Source of the DNA: Rugamonas sp. A1-17
GTDB lineage: Bacteria > Pseudomonadota > Gammaproteobacteria > Burkholderiales > Burkholderiaceae_D
Assembly: GCA_025548565.1 (NCBI GenBank)
Contig: JAJLPB010000004.1
Location: 62,001 to 126,000 of the forward strand
Reading direction: 5' to 3'
Length of the DNA: 64,000 nt
Below the pieces are notes generated by a model. That model did not search any database. It saw only the letters and a program-made list of their open reading frames with translations, and was not told the DNA's origin. This document shows, one piece after another, positions 42,321 through 53,249 of the stretch (position 1 is the stretch's first letter; every line of letters starts with the position of its first letter). The translations under genes were made by a program, and so were the position numbers.

Positions 42321-43382
42321 ATGCCCTACAATCTCGGGATGACTGAAATCACCCTTGCCCTACCCTACGCCTTGCCCCCGCCGGAGATGGCGCCCGACCT
42401 GATGCGCGCCCTGAACACCCCCGCCCTGGCGGCGCTGTTGTCTCTCAATAAACACTATCAATACCAGACCTACGACGCGAAAGCCCGCCTGCTGCCGCAC
42501 GAAGCCTGGCTGGCGCACGCGCTGGGCCTGGCGTCCGCGCCCGGCCAGCTGGACACCGGCGCGCCGCTGGCCACCGCCGTCATGCACGGCTGCGGCCTGC
42601 AGGCGGAGGCCGCGCAAGGCCATTGGTTCATCGTGCAGCCGGCGCACATCCAGCTGTCGCGCACCCACCTGCTGCTGTCCGACCCGCGCGGCATGCATCT
42701 GAGCGAAGCGGAATCGCGCGCGCTGTACGACCTGGCCCGCCCCTGCTTCGAAGAGCAAGGCAAGACGCTGCTGCACGCGGCGCCGGGCCTGTGGTTTGCG
42801 CGCGCCGACGATTGGTCCGGCCTGGATACCGCCTCGCCCGACGCCGCGACCACGCAGAACCTGAGCGACTGGATGCCCGAGGGCGAATACGCGCGCCCCT
42901 ATCGCAAGCTGCAAAACGAAATCCAGATGCAGTGGCACGAGCAGCCGGTCAACGAAGCGCGCCAGACGCGCGGCCTGCAGGCGGTGAACTCGTTCTGGCT
43001 GTGGGGCGGCGCCGGTCCGTTGAAAGCCGCGCCGCGCGCGCTGGCGATCGGCGGTGGTCCGGACTGGATGCAGGCGCTGGCCGCGCCCGCGCTGCGCCAG
43101 CCGTCGGCGGCTCAGTTGATCGCCCAGCCGGGCGCGGCGATGCTGGCCGAGCTGATACCGTCGGCGCAAGCCGGCGACTGGGCCGACTGGATCACCCGCA
43201 TGCAGCGCATCGAACAGGAATGGCTAGCGCCATTGCTGGCGGCCTTGCGCGATGGCCGCATCGGCGGCTTAAAGCTGGTGCTCAGCCACCGCAACGGCTG
43301 GTCCAGCGTCGGGACCAGCAAGCTCTCGCTGCGCAAATTCTGGCGCAAGCAAAACCTGAACCTCTTACTGAAGCAAGCCTGA
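42321..43382 (+). CDS. RpfE-like protein (COG4255 type)
   Basis: 353 residues from ATG 42321, or 347 from ATG 42339 (MTEITLALPYALP). It begins with a LPYALPPPEMAPDLM motif and contains LLSDPRGMHLSEAES and FWLWGGAGPLK, features I associate with the RpfE-like family encoded next to recJ in Xanthomonas and many betaproteobacteria. The domain type resembles the phosphoglycerate mutase/alkaline phosphatase-like annotations given to this family, but no catalytic set is evident. It is one base from recJ, so the two are cotranscribed. Confidence 0.6.
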   Translation: MPYNLGMTEITLALPYALPPPEMAPDLMRALNTPALAALLSLNKHYQYQTYDAKARLLPHEAWLAHALGLASAPGQLDTGAPLATAVMHGCGLQAEAAQGHWFIVQPAHIQLSRTHLLLSDPRGMHLSEAESRALYDLARPCFEEQGKTLLHAAPGLWFARADDWSGLDTASPDAATTQNLSDWMPEGEYARPYRKLQNEIQMQWHEQPVNEARQTRGLQAVNSFWLWGGAGPLKAAPRALAIGGGPDWMQALAAPALRQPSAAQLIAQPGAAMLAELIPSAQAGDWADWITRMQRIEQEWLAPLLAALRDGRIGGLKLVLSHRNGWSSVGTSKLSLRKFWRKQNLNLLLKQA

Positions 43383-43383
43383 C

Positions 43384-45096
43384 ATGACCCGTATCGCCAT
43401 CCGCCCCTGCCCGTTCCGCGAATCCGAAATGCTGCGCCAGGGCGGCATTCATCCGGTGCTGGCGCGCCTGTACGCGTCGCGCGGCCTGACCGACGTCAAG
43501 GAGCTGTCGAGCGAGCTGGCGGCCATGATACCGCCATCGGGCCTGCTGCACATCGACGCCGCCGCCGTGTTCCTGGCCGACTCCATCGCCGCCAACAAGC
43601 GCATGGTGATCGTGGCCGACTACGATTGCGACGGTGCCACCGCCTGCGCGGTCGCGCTGCGCGGCCTGCGCGCCATGGGCGCCAACATCGACTTCATCGT
43701 TCCCAACCGCTTCGAATACGGCTACGGCCTGACGCCGGAGATCGTCGAACTGACGGCGCGCGAAAAGCAGCCGGACATCATCATCACCGTCGACAACGGC
43801 ATCGCCAGCATCGACGGCGTGGCGGAGGCCAACCGGCGCGGCATCGAAGTGGTCGTCACCGACCACCACCTGCCGGCCGACACCCTGCCCGCCGCGCGCG
43901 TGATCGTCAATCCCAACCAGCCGGAATGCGGCTTCCCGAGCAAGCATATCGCCGGCGTCGGCGTGGTGTTCTACGTGCTGCTGGCGCTGCGCGCGGAGTT
44001 GCGCAAGCGCGGCGTGTTCGACGCCCAGACCCAGCCCAAGCTGGACAACCTGCTCGACCTGGTCGCGCTGGGCACGGTGGCCGACGTGGTGCGGCTCGAT
44101 CCGAACAACCGCATCCTGGTGGCGCAAGGCCTCAAGCGCATGCGCGCGGGCCGCATGCACGCCGGCGTGGCGGCGCTGTTCCGCGTGGCCGGCCGCGAGC
44201 CGCGCAACGCCAATCCTTTCGACCTCGGTTTCGCGCTGGGCCCGCGCCTGAACGCAGCCGGACGGCTGGAGGACATGTCGCTGGGGATCGAATGCCTGAT
44301 CACCGACGACGAGGGCCGCGCATGGCAACTGGCGCAGCAGCTCAATGAAATCAACCTGAAACGGCGCGAGATCGAAGCCGAGATGCAGGACGCCGCCTTG
44401 CTGCACCTGGACGCGTTCGAGCCGGCCAACAGCAGTACCATCTGCGTGTTCGACGAATCGTGGCACCAAGGTGTGATCGGCATCGTCGCTTCGCGCCTGA
44501 AGGAGAAGTTCTTCCGCCCGACCATCACCTTCGCGCCCGGCGCCGATGGCTGGATCAAGGGTTCCGGCCGTTCCATCCCGGGCTTCCACCTGCGCGACGC
44601 GCTGGACCTGGTGTACAAGAAGGCGCCGTCGCTGATCGACAAATTCGGCGGCCACGCAATGGCGGCCGGCCTGACGCTGCGCGCCGACGCCTTCGATGCC
44701 TTCGCGGCGGCCTTCGAGGAAGTGGGCCGCGCGTGGCTGAGCAAGCAGCAGCTGGAGCGCGTGATCGAAACCGACGGCCCGCTGGAAGACGCCTACTACA
44801 CCACCGCCTTCATCGACCTGATGGACGGCCAGGTATGGGGCCAGGGCTTCGCGCCGCCGGTGTTCTGCGACGAGTTCCGCGTGGTGAGCCAGCGCATCCT
44901 GAAGGAGCGCCACCTCAAGCTGCTGCTGGAGAAGAACGGCGCCCGCTACGACGCCATCTGGTTCGGCCACGTCGACTCGCTGGGCGAGCGCGCCAAGGTC
45001 GCGTTCCGGCTCGACGCCAACGAATACAACGGCGTCACCAAGGTGCAGCTGATGGTGGAACATGCCGAGCCGGTGCAGGATGGGCGGCGCTCATAA
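43384..45096 (+). CDS. recJ: Single-stranded-DNA-specific exonuclease RecJ
   Basis: 570 residues, usual length. DHH-family motifs in order: IVADYDCDGATA (motif I), FIVPNRFEYGYGL (II), TVDNGIAS (III), VVTDHHLP (IV, Asp-His-His). The DHHA1 part has SGRSIPGFHLRDAL and FGGHAMAAGLTL, then an OB-fold C-terminus. It degrades 5' single strands in recombination and mismatch repair. Confidence 0.96.
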   Translation: MTRIAIRPCPFRESEMLRQGGIHPVLARLYASRGLTDVKELSSELAAMIPPSGLLHIDAAAVFLADSIAANKRMVIVADYDCDGATACAVALRGLRAMGANIDFIVPNRFEYGYGLTPEIVELTAREKQPDIIITVDNGIASIDGVAEANRRGIEVVVTDHHLPADTLPAARVIVNPNQPECGFPSKHIAGVGVVFYVLLALRAELRKRGVFDAQTQPKLDNLLDLVALGTVADVVRLDPNNRILVAQGLKRMRAGRMHAGVAALFRVAGREPRNANPFDLGFALGPRLNAAGRLEDMSLGIECLITDDEGRAWQLAQQLNEINLKRREIEAEMQDAALLHLDAFEPANSSTICVFDESWHQGVIGIVASRLKEKFFRPTITFAPGADGWIKGSGRSIPGFHLRDALDLVYKKAPSLIDKFGGHAMAAGLTLRADAFDAFAAAFEEVGRAWLSKQQLERVIETDGPLEDAYYTTAFIDLMDGQVWGQGFAPPVFCDEFRVVSQRILKERHLKLLLEKNGARYDAIWFGHVDSLGERAKVAFRLDANEYNGVTKVQLMVEHAEPVQDGRRS

Positions 45097-45108
45097 CTAT
45101 TTCACACC

Positions 45109-45711
45109 ATGGATGCCCTTAAAGCCCGAGACAGTCTGTTCTCCGATTTGCACAATTCGATTCTGAAGCCACTCGGGTTCCGCAAACGTGGCCATTGGTC
45201 GGTATCGGACATATCGCCTGTAGTTCAGTGCGTGTATTTGAGAGCGAGCCGGTGGGGTAGCCGCTCGAATGCGATTTTCTACTTAGATATTCAGGTTTTC
45301 AGCAGCGAATGGTATGAATTGATACTGGCGCCGGCGAAATTCCCGGGCCCACTGGAGGGCATCATGTGCCCGATAAATTACGACCTTGGCCTGCTATGCA
45401 CTCCGCTACTGGGCGCCTGCGAAATAGACGCCTCCACAGACTTATCCGCACTGAAGGAAACACTGGCGACGGCGCTGCAGGCGCACGCACTTCCCATTTT
45501 TGAACAATGCAGGGATCATGGCGGCATCCTGTCCTACCTCGCCTCGCTGCACAACACTGACCAATATGCGTTTGAAAAAGCCGGACTAGCCAAACTTCTC
45601 AAACAGGATCAGCTAGCCCGTCAATTTATGCGAGCCGCCAAGGAACGTGCCTCCCACGACAATCACCTTGCCTATCTTCTCGGCAGGGAAAAAGTCATAT
45701 GGCCCGAATAA
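45109..45711 (+). CDS. DUF4304-like protein
   Basis: 200 residues, 12 bases after recJ. The N-terminus (LHNSILKPLGFRKRGHWSV) and the aromatic-rich strand-turn segments fit the DUF4304 pattern. The C-terminal third is helical and charged. There is no signal peptide. The family is uncharacterised and often met in accessory or polymorphic-toxin neighbourhoods, but nothing here shows a toxin partner. In the same frame, 24 sense codons follow its TAA before the next stop. Confidence 0.65.
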   Translation: MDALKARDSLFSDLHNSILKPLGFRKRGHWSVSDISPVVQCVYLRASRWGSRSNAIFYLDIQVFSSEWYELILAPAKFPGPLEGIMCPINYDLGLLCTPLLGACEIDASTDLSALKETLATALQAHALPIFEQCRDHGGILSYLASLHNTDQYAFEKAGLAKLLKQDQLARQFMRAAKERASHDNHLAYLLGREKVIWPE

Positions 45712-45860
45712 AAGACAGCGCCCTCACTTGTTGCTGCCCCGGCGGAAGTGGAAGAGCCTGTGCAGGCATCGCTGGTCGGCATGTGAGAATGCGTGTATTT
45801 TCCACATAGGCATGATGGTATTCTGAACATCCTCGTCTGGATACCAACGGAGTACGGAAA

Positions 45861-46073
45861 ATGAAATTCGATTGGCATGGCGGAACGATATCTCCCTCGA
45901 CTGAAATCGATTCCGGCTACAGGAACACGCAAAACGTCCGGCGCTTTCTTTCCGGCGAGTGCGGACCGGACTTCAAGTTCGACCGCGAACTGATGGCGTG
46001 GATGCGCAACGGCGGCGCTAAAAACATGGCCGATGTGGTGGAAGAATGGAAGCGCCGACGCGGCTGTAACTGA
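45861..46073 (+). CDS. DUF6434-type small protein
   Basis: 70 residues, ATG preceded by ACGGAAA. It consists of one compact domain: [25 protein letters not shown], and [15 protein letters not shown], ending [11 protein letters not shown] know this as the DUF6434 domain, which elsewhere is fused to an N-terminal SAP domain; here it stands alone. Function unknown; a nucleic-acid link is suggested only by the SAP fusions. Confidence 0.75.
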   Translation: MKFDWHGGTISPSTEIDSGYRNTQNVRRFLSGECGPDFKFDRELMAWMRNGGAKNMADVVEEWKRRRGCN

Positions 46074-46110
46074 CTGTCGCGAAAACAGGACTACTGCCAG
46101 ACGGGGACGC

Positions 46111-48171
<2,061 letters not shown>

Positions 48172-48291
48172 CATGGTCGCGCCGAGTAAGACTTTTAGTA
48201 TTACAAACCAGCTCTAGCTCGTCAGCCAGACGGCTACCCCGCCTGAACTCGCATCAGTCTGTTAATGTGCGCTTTTTCCCCGGGGGCACTC

Positions 48292-48837
48292 ATGAGATTT
48301 TTGCTTGCAGTACTGGCATTGGCACTTCCAACGCTGGCCACGGCGGAAAGAGCCGACCGATTCCAGAAAACCGTCATTTCCTATGACGGCGAGATGCATT
48401 ACGACACCGTCAAGGGCATCAGCCAATTCAGCGATCATGTCGAGACATCGAAAGGCACTCTGCTGATCTCGTCGGACTACCTGACGGCGGTGCAGGCGCC
48501 GGAGGGGGACTATCTCTACACCGTCACTTCGCTCAAAGACAACGTCGCCAAGTTCAAGCAAAAACAGGATGCTTCGAGTGACAAATGGGTCAACGGCGAA
48601 GGTAAAACAATGGCGTACCGGGAAAAAGACGACCTCCTCACGGTCGATGGCAACGCAAAAGTCAAAATCATCGAAAACGGCAGCGTTACCAGCGAAGCGA
48701 CGGGCTCAAAAATCACCTATGACGCCCGGACCGAGCAGATCTTCGTGAAGAGCGCCTGCGACGCCGCGGACCCCGCCAAGAAAACGCGCGCCATGCTGGT
48801 GCTGATGCCAAAAGCTGATCCGCTACTAAATAAATAG
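48292..48837 (+). CDS. LptA/OstA-like periplasmic protein
   Basis: 181 residues from ATG 48292 (MRFLLAVLALALPTLATAE), with a Sec signal peptide. The rest is a series of beta strands with the OstA pattern: YDGEMHYDTVKGISQFSDHVETSKGTLLISSDYL, GEGKTMAYREKDDLLTVDGNAKVK, and TSEATGSKITYDARTEQIFV. LptA carries LPS between LptC and LptD. The gene is away from lptB/lptC, so it may be a paralogue. Slightly lower GC than neighbours. Confidence 0.78.
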   Translation: MRFLLAVLALALPTLATAERADRFQKTVISYDGEMHYDTVKGISQFSDHVETSKGTLLISSDYLTAVQAPEGDYLYTVTSLKDNVAKFKQKQDASSDKWVNGEGKTMAYREKDDLLTVDGNAKVKIIENGSVTSEATGSKITYDARTEQIFVKSACDAADPAKKTRAMLVLMPKADPLLNK

Positions 48838-48866
48838 GCCCGGAGCAGCCACTTGTCGATACCCGA

Positions 48867-48901
48867 TTGCTATCCATCCGAAAAAGGAGTATAACTACTC
48901 C
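48867..48901 (+). promoter_or_regulatory. Promoter and palindromic operator of the Xre-RES pair
   Basis: TTGCTA (48867-48872), 17-base spacer, TATAAC (48890-48895). The inverted repeat GGAGTA-TAAC-TACTCC (48886-48901) covers the -10 box. A GGAGG Shine-Dalgarno site follows at 48908. Such a palindrome over the -10 fits autorepression by the antitoxin-toxin complex. Confidence 0.7.
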
Positions 48902-48916
48902 AACAACGGAGGATTT

Positions 48917-49354
48917 ATGAATCTTACCTATGCTTACCCCCGCAGCCGCTTCGAACCCACCGTACTGGTCGACCTGAACGCCAAGGCCGAGCGCGAACGG
49001 CTGTCCAAGGCCGCCCTCAAGGGCTTTTTCAAGCTGGCCGCCGCCTGGAAACTGCGCGACGACGATGCCCGCGAACTGTTGGGCGGCATTTCCAGCAGCG
49101 CCTACTACGAGTGGAAAAAACACCCGGAACGCACGCTGGAGGTGGACTGCATCACGCGCATCTCCTACCTGCTGGGCATCTACAAGGCGCTGCACATCCT
49201 CTACGGCGACAAGCTCGCCGACGAGTGGATGGGCCTCGCCAACACCAACCTGATTTTCGGTGGCCGCACCCCGCTCGCCTATGTCGCCGCCGGCGGCCTG
49301 CCCGCCATGCAGATCGTGCGCCAGTTGCTGGACGCGCGCCGCGGAGGTCTGTAA
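48917..49354 (+). CDS. Xre/MbcA/ParS-family antitoxin (DUF2384)
   Basis: 145 residues. The N-terminal helix-turn-helix part (about 30-95) contains RELLGGISSSAYYEWKK, and the C-terminal toxin-binding domain contains RISYLLGIYKALHILYG, GRTPLAYVAAGGLPAM and the final short helices typical of Xre-MbcA-ParS antitoxins. It neutralises the adjacent RES toxin by blocking its NAD pocket and should bind the operator upstream. Confidence 0.9.
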   Translation: MNLTYAYPRSRFEPTVLVDLNAKAERERLSKAALKGFFKLAAAWKLRDDDARELLGGISSSAYYEWKKHPERTLEVDCITRISYLLGIYKALHILYGDKLADEWMGLANTNLIFGGRTPLAYVAAGGLPAMQIVRQLLDARRGGL

Positions 49355-50044
49355 GTGCCGGTCAGCCTGATACCACCCTTAACCACGCTGCGCCAGTTCG
49401 ACACTTGCCGTTTGCTGCCCTCGCGCTTCGCCGACATGGAAGACTCGGTCCTCGCGCCCCTCGCCGATAACGAGCAGGATCTGCACGACCTGTTTGAACT
49501 GGATAACGCCACCAACGCGCGCCTGCAGGCGCAGAACGGCAACGCCACCGGCATCACGATGGATGAACTGGTGTTCGGCGTGCCGAACTTCCGCATCGTC
49601 AACGCCGCCTTTACCTACGCCCGCCCTGAGGGCAGCCGCTTCAATGGCGGCACGCGTGGCGCATGGTACTGCGCCTTCAACATCGAAACCGCGCTGGCCG
49701 AAGTGAGCTTCCACAAAGCCGTCGAATACGCCGAGATCAACCGCTTCGACGACAGTGTGCAGTACCAGACCATGTTGGCCGATTTCACCGCCCCGTTCCA
49801 TGACCTGCGCGGGCAACTGCGCTACCTCGGCTGCCTGGCGCCGGACAGCTACATCGAATCGCAACTGCTGGCGGAACGCCTGCTGGAAGGCGGTTCGCTG
49901 GGCATCATCTATCCGAGCGTGCGGCTGGACGGCGGCACCAACCTGGCCTGCTTCCGCCCTGCGCTGGTGGGCAATGTTCGCAAAGGCGTGGCGTATCGGT
50001 TAACATGGCGGGGTAGCCCTGTACCGATCATCGAACCAATCTGA
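49355..50044 (+). CDS. RES-domain toxin (NAD-degrading)
   Basis: 229 residues from a GTG immediately after the antitoxin stop. The RES core lies at about residues 85-215: RFNGGTRGAWYCAFNIETALAEVSFH has the Arg and Tyr of the active site and the conserved Glu, and ERLLEGGSLGIIYPSVR has the Ser/Tyr region. RES toxins hydrolyse or phosphorolyse NAD+. The zero-base spacing to the antitoxin supports translational coupling. Confidence 0.9.
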   Translation: MPVSLIPPLTTLRQFDTCRLLPSRFADMEDSVLAPLADNEQDLHDLFELDNATNARLQAQNGNATGITMDELVFGVPNFRIVNAAFTYARPEGSRFNGGTRGAWYCAFNIETALAEVSFHKAVEYAEINRFDDSVQYQTMLADFTAPFHDLRGQLRYLGCLAPDSYIESQLLAERLLEGGSLGIIYPSVRLDGGTNLACFRPALVGNVRKGVAYRLTWRGSPVPIIEPI

Positions 50045-50047
50045 ATC

Positions 50048-50377
50048 ATGCAAACCAAACCTGAAAACGACACCGACCTGCGCCTCAAAGTGAACCGCGA
50101 GACCGCGCGCCTGCCATGGACCGAACTGCTCAAGCATTTCGCGGCCGGCAATGTGGTGTGGGTCGCCAATTCGCTGGACCTGGTCGACGTGGCCGTGCGC
50201 ATCTCGCACGACGACAAGGCCAACATCGCCCAGTGGATGAACGCCGGCCTGCTCGCCAAAGTCAGCGACGAACAGGCTGCGACCTGGCTGGAGGCCAACG
50301 CCGAACTATGGGCGGTGGTCGTCAGTCCCTTCATCCTCGTCCAGCAGGAAAAGGCTGTTCCAGCCAGCGTGCATTAA
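50048..50377 (+). CDS. DUF2288 family protein
   Basis: 109 residues, 3 bases after the RES stop. It contains LPWTELLKHFAAGNVVWVANSLDLVDVA and WLEANAELWAVVVSPFILVQ, matching DUF2288. The family is widespread in proteobacteria and its role is unknown. It shares the last 4 bases with the convergent amylase gene. Cotranscription with the toxin pair may be accidental. Confidence 0.8.
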   Translation: MQTKPENDTDLRLKVNRETARLPWTELLKHFAAGNVVWVANSLDLVDVAVRISHDDKANIAQWMNAGLLAKVSDEQAATWLEANAELWAVVVSPFILVQQEKAVPASVH

Positions 50378-52221
50378 AACTGGAAGCTGCCCGCGTCGAG
50401 CGTGACCGAGCCGCCGCAAGCCGGCGTGGTCGCCTCGCGATTGCCGCTGGCGGTGGACTGGTTACTCTCCCACACGGTGCTCACGCCGTACTTCATGAAC
50501 TTGTACTGGATCGCCGTTGACGGCGGCAGCTGGAAGGTGCGCGACCACGGCACGTTGGCGCCGCTGCCTTCGATGTTGAGCTGATCGCTCGCACCCGGCG
50601 TCCAGTTGCCCAGTTCCGCACGATTACCCACCACGTACACGTTCTGCCCCACCACCGTATTCGCGTTCGCCACGCGGAAGGTCACCGGCACCGTGGTGCA
50701 GGTCCCACCACCACCTCCACCCACCTTCTGGTTGATGTGCAGCGCCACCGCAGGCACGGTCGCACCGCCGTTGGCCGGGATGCTCACGCTGATCATACCG
50801 TTGCTGCCGACGGTGACGCTGTCGCTGGTGCAGCCGGTGCCGGCGGCGTTCAGCTGGCCGTGCACCACGTTGCAGTAAGTCCCCGCAGGCAGCAACGTTT
50901 GCAGCGATGCGTTCCAGGCCGCGTACTCGTTGTTGATCGCGACGAAGCCCTTGGCGCCGCGCCCGAACGCGATCTGGTTGGCGGTGCCGTTGGTGAAGTA
51001 GTCCACGCCCTGCCCCGACGTCGCCGCGCGGAAGGCGACCATGTTGGAGATGTCGCTCCAACGGTGGATGAAGTCCCACTGCTGGTTGATCAGCGGGTTG
51101 CCGCTGGCGTCGAACGGGCTGGCGCTTGGCGGCGCCTGGTCGTAGTTGGTGAAGCGGAAGCCCGAGTGCAGCTGCGCCGATCCGTAAGGCCAGGCCAGCA
51201 TGAAGATGTTCGCCAGGTCGTAGCGCTTGGTGCCCTGCGTATCGTTGGTGGTGCCGGAGACGTAGTTGCTGGCCACCAGCGAGCTGCCGTTGCGCTCCGT
51301 GTCCCAGTTGTTGACGAAAACGGTCGCCTTCTCGCTCGGCACAAAGCCCCAGGTGCCGCCCCAGTTGCCGGGCGTGCCCATGATGGCGCGCACCTGCGAC
51401 AGGCTGGCGCCGTTCTCGTTGCGGAACATGGCCTTGAGCGCGAAGGTGTACTGGAATTCGTTCAGCGTGCCGACGCTGTAATAATCCGAGCGCACCACGT
51501 TACTGTCCGGGATGACCTCCTGCGTGATCCACAGCGCCTCGCCGGCCTTGGTGGTGTGCGTGACGCCGCCCATGATCGCCTGCAGGTCGCTCGGCTGCAT
51601 ATGCTTGGCGGCGTCGAAGCGCACGCCGTCCACGCCCATGTTGATCAACTTCGTCAGGTAGGTCTGGACCTGCCCCTGCACGTAGGCGCCGTCGGTCTTC
51701 AGGTCCGGCAGCCCGCTCAGGCGGCAGAACATCACGTTGTAGCGATTGCCCGGCGAGCCGTAATCGCCGCCGGCGATGTCGCAGGCCGGATGAAAATCGC
51801 CGGAGCTGAAGAACGGATAGGCCAGCGTGGACGAATTCCACGTCGAGCCATCGGTCGCGGTGCCGGAACCGGCGGCCAGATGGTTGACCACCACGTCCGC
51901 ATACACGCGCACCTTGGCGGTGTGGCAGGTATTGATCATGGTCTGGAACTCGGCCTCGGTGCCCATATTGCTCTTCAGCGAGGCGAAGTTCACCGGCTGG
52001 TACACGTCCCACCACGCGCCCAGGCTGGCCGAAGCCTGCGGCGGCGACACCTGCACCGCACCAAAGCCCTGCGGTCCGAGCCAGTTGGTGCACTCCTTGG
52101 CGATGTCGTTCCACTTCCAGCGGAACATCTGCACCGAAGTGTCGGCGGGGTTGAATGCGGCGTGTGCGGGTGCGAAGGCGCACGCGCCCAACAGGCCGGC
52201 GGCCAGTAAGGTTTTCTTCAT
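50374..52221 (-). CDS. Secreted alpha-amylase (GH13) with CBM20 starch-binding domain
   Basis: 615 residues from ATG 52221 (MKKTLLAAGLLGACAFAPAHA, Sec signal). GH13 regions: DVVVNHLA (I), GVDGVRFDAAKH with nucleophile Asp203 (II), WITQEVIPD with acid/base Glu235 (III), FVNNWDTE with Asp307 (IV). A C-terminal CBM20 domain (about 510-615) has VVGNRAELGNWTPG and IQYKFMKYG. It should hydrolyse starch outside the cell. The divergent GntR gene may regulate it. Confidence 0.94.
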   Translation of the reverse strand: MKKTLLAAGLLGACAFAPAHAAFNPADTSVQMFRWKWNDIAKECTNWLGPQGFGAVQVSPPQASASLGAWWDVYQPVNFASLKSNMGTEAEFQTMINTCHTAKVRVYADVVVNHLAAGSGTATDGSTWNSSTLAYPFFSSGDFHPACDIAGGDYGSPGNRYNVMFCRLSGLPDLKTDGAYVQGQVQTYLTKLINMGVDGVRFDAAKHMQPSDLQAIMGGVTHTTKAGEALWITQEVIPDSNVVRSDYYSVGTLNEFQYTFALKAMFRNENGASLSQVRAIMGTPGNWGGTWGFVPSEKATVFVNNWDTERNGSSLVASNYVSGTTNDTQGTKRYDLANIFMLAWPYGSAQLHSGFRFTNYDQAPPSASPFDASGNPLINQQWDFIHRWSDISNMVAFRAATSGQGVDYFTNGTANQIAFGRGAKGFVAINNEYAAWNASLQTLLPAGTYCNVVHGQLNAAGTGCTSDSVTVGSNGMISVSIPANGGATVPAVALHINQKVGGGGGGTCTTVPVTFRVANANTVVGQNVYVVGNRAELGNWTPGASDQLNIEGSGANVPWSRTFQLPPSTAIQYKFMKYGVSTVWESNQSTASGNREATTPACGGSVTLDAGSFQF

Positions 52222-52276
52222 TTGTAGTCTCCGTGTCGTTTTATTTGTAATTTGGGAAATACTGCAGCCCAGATAA

Positions 52277-52304
52277 AATGTAGCAGAACTACAGTAAACA
52301 ACAA
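52277..52304 (-). promoter_or_regulatory. Amylase promoter with inverted repeat
   Basis: On the minus strand TTGTTG (52304-52299), 16-base spacer, TACATT (52282-52277). TGTAG-N5-CTACA (52279-52293) overlaps the -10 box and spacer. ACTACA recurs twice in the 20-odd bases before the GntR start (near 52428 and 52445), hinting at a common regulator, but this is weak. Confidence 0.4.
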
Positions 52305-52449
52305 GCGAAATACGATTCAATTTTTCACAATCCCCCATGGGAACCGCTTCCATAGTCGCTTTTCACGACACAGATGTAATGCGATTACCTCTCCAATACT
52401 GCGGTATCATGGGACGAAAAAACGACACTACAGAATTCAAAGCCACTAC

Positions 52450-53136
52450 ATGTCCATCACCCAACCCGCGGAAAGCGCCAACGACATCGCCACCCATCTC
52501 GCCGAAGCCATCGCGGCGCGCAAGCTGCCGCCAGGGACCAAGCTGCGCGAGGAAGCGCTGTGCCGCCTGTATTCGGTCAGCCGCACCAAGATCCGCGCGG
52601 CGCTGCTGATACTGTCGAAGGACAAGCTGATTAACATGGTCCCCGACAAGGGCGCCATGGTCAGCCAGCCCAGCGAACAGGAGTCGCGCGAGATCTTCGC
52701 CACACGCCGCATCATCGAGGCGGCGCTGGCGCGCGAGTTCACCGCCAAGGCAAAGCCGGCCGACTACCGGAAGCTGGAGAAGCATTTGAAGGAGGAACGC
52801 AGCACGCTGTCGCAAGTGCCGTCGAAGATGCGTCAGCAGCTGCTGGGCGATTTCCACGTGCTGTTGGCGGACGTGGTGGGCAACCAGGTGCTGAAGGAGA
52901 TCGTGCGCGAGCTGGTGGGCCGCAGCTCGCTGATCACGATGCTGTATCAATCGGAGCGCGACGCCGCCTGCTCATCCGACGAACACGCCGCCTTCCTGGC
53001 GGCGGCCCGCTCGGGCGATGCCGACAAGGCGGCGGAGCTGATGCTGCACCATCTGAGCCACGTGGAAGCGGCGCTCAATTTCGACATCAACGCCAACCCG
53101 GCCAAGCGGGACCTGGTCTCCGCGCTGCTGATTTAA
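52450..53136 (+). CDS. GntR-family regulator, FadR-like (FCD domain)
   Basis: 228 residues from ATG 52450 (MSITQPAESANDIATHL); the longer frame is the promoter region. N-terminal winged helix (about 8-75): LPPGTKLREEALCRLYSVSRTKIRAALLIL. The FCD domain (about 90-215) has ATRRIIEAALAREF, GDFHVLLADVVGN with Asp and His, and a late His in AELMLHHLSHVE, the metal/ligand set. The effector is unknown. Flanked by amylase and GH43 genes, so a carbohydrate-derived or uronate ligand is possible. Confidence 0.88.
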   Translation: MSITQPAESANDIATHLAEAIAARKLPPGTKLREEALCRLYSVSRTKIRAALLILSKDKLINMVPDKGAMVSQPSEQESREIFATRRIIEAALAREFTAKAKPADYRKLEKHLKEERSTLSQVPSKMRQQLLGDFHVLLADVVGNQVLKEIVRELVGRSSLITMLYQSERDAACSSDEHAAFLAAARSGDADKAAELMLHHLSHVEAALNFDINANPAKRDLVSALLI

Positions 53137-53249
53137 CAATACGGATCGGGATATCGGCTGACGATAATAATTCATTGGACGCACACTCGCACCTGCCGCA
53201 ACATGAAATCCTGCGTAGGCAGACACAAAATCTATAAAGCGAGACGACA

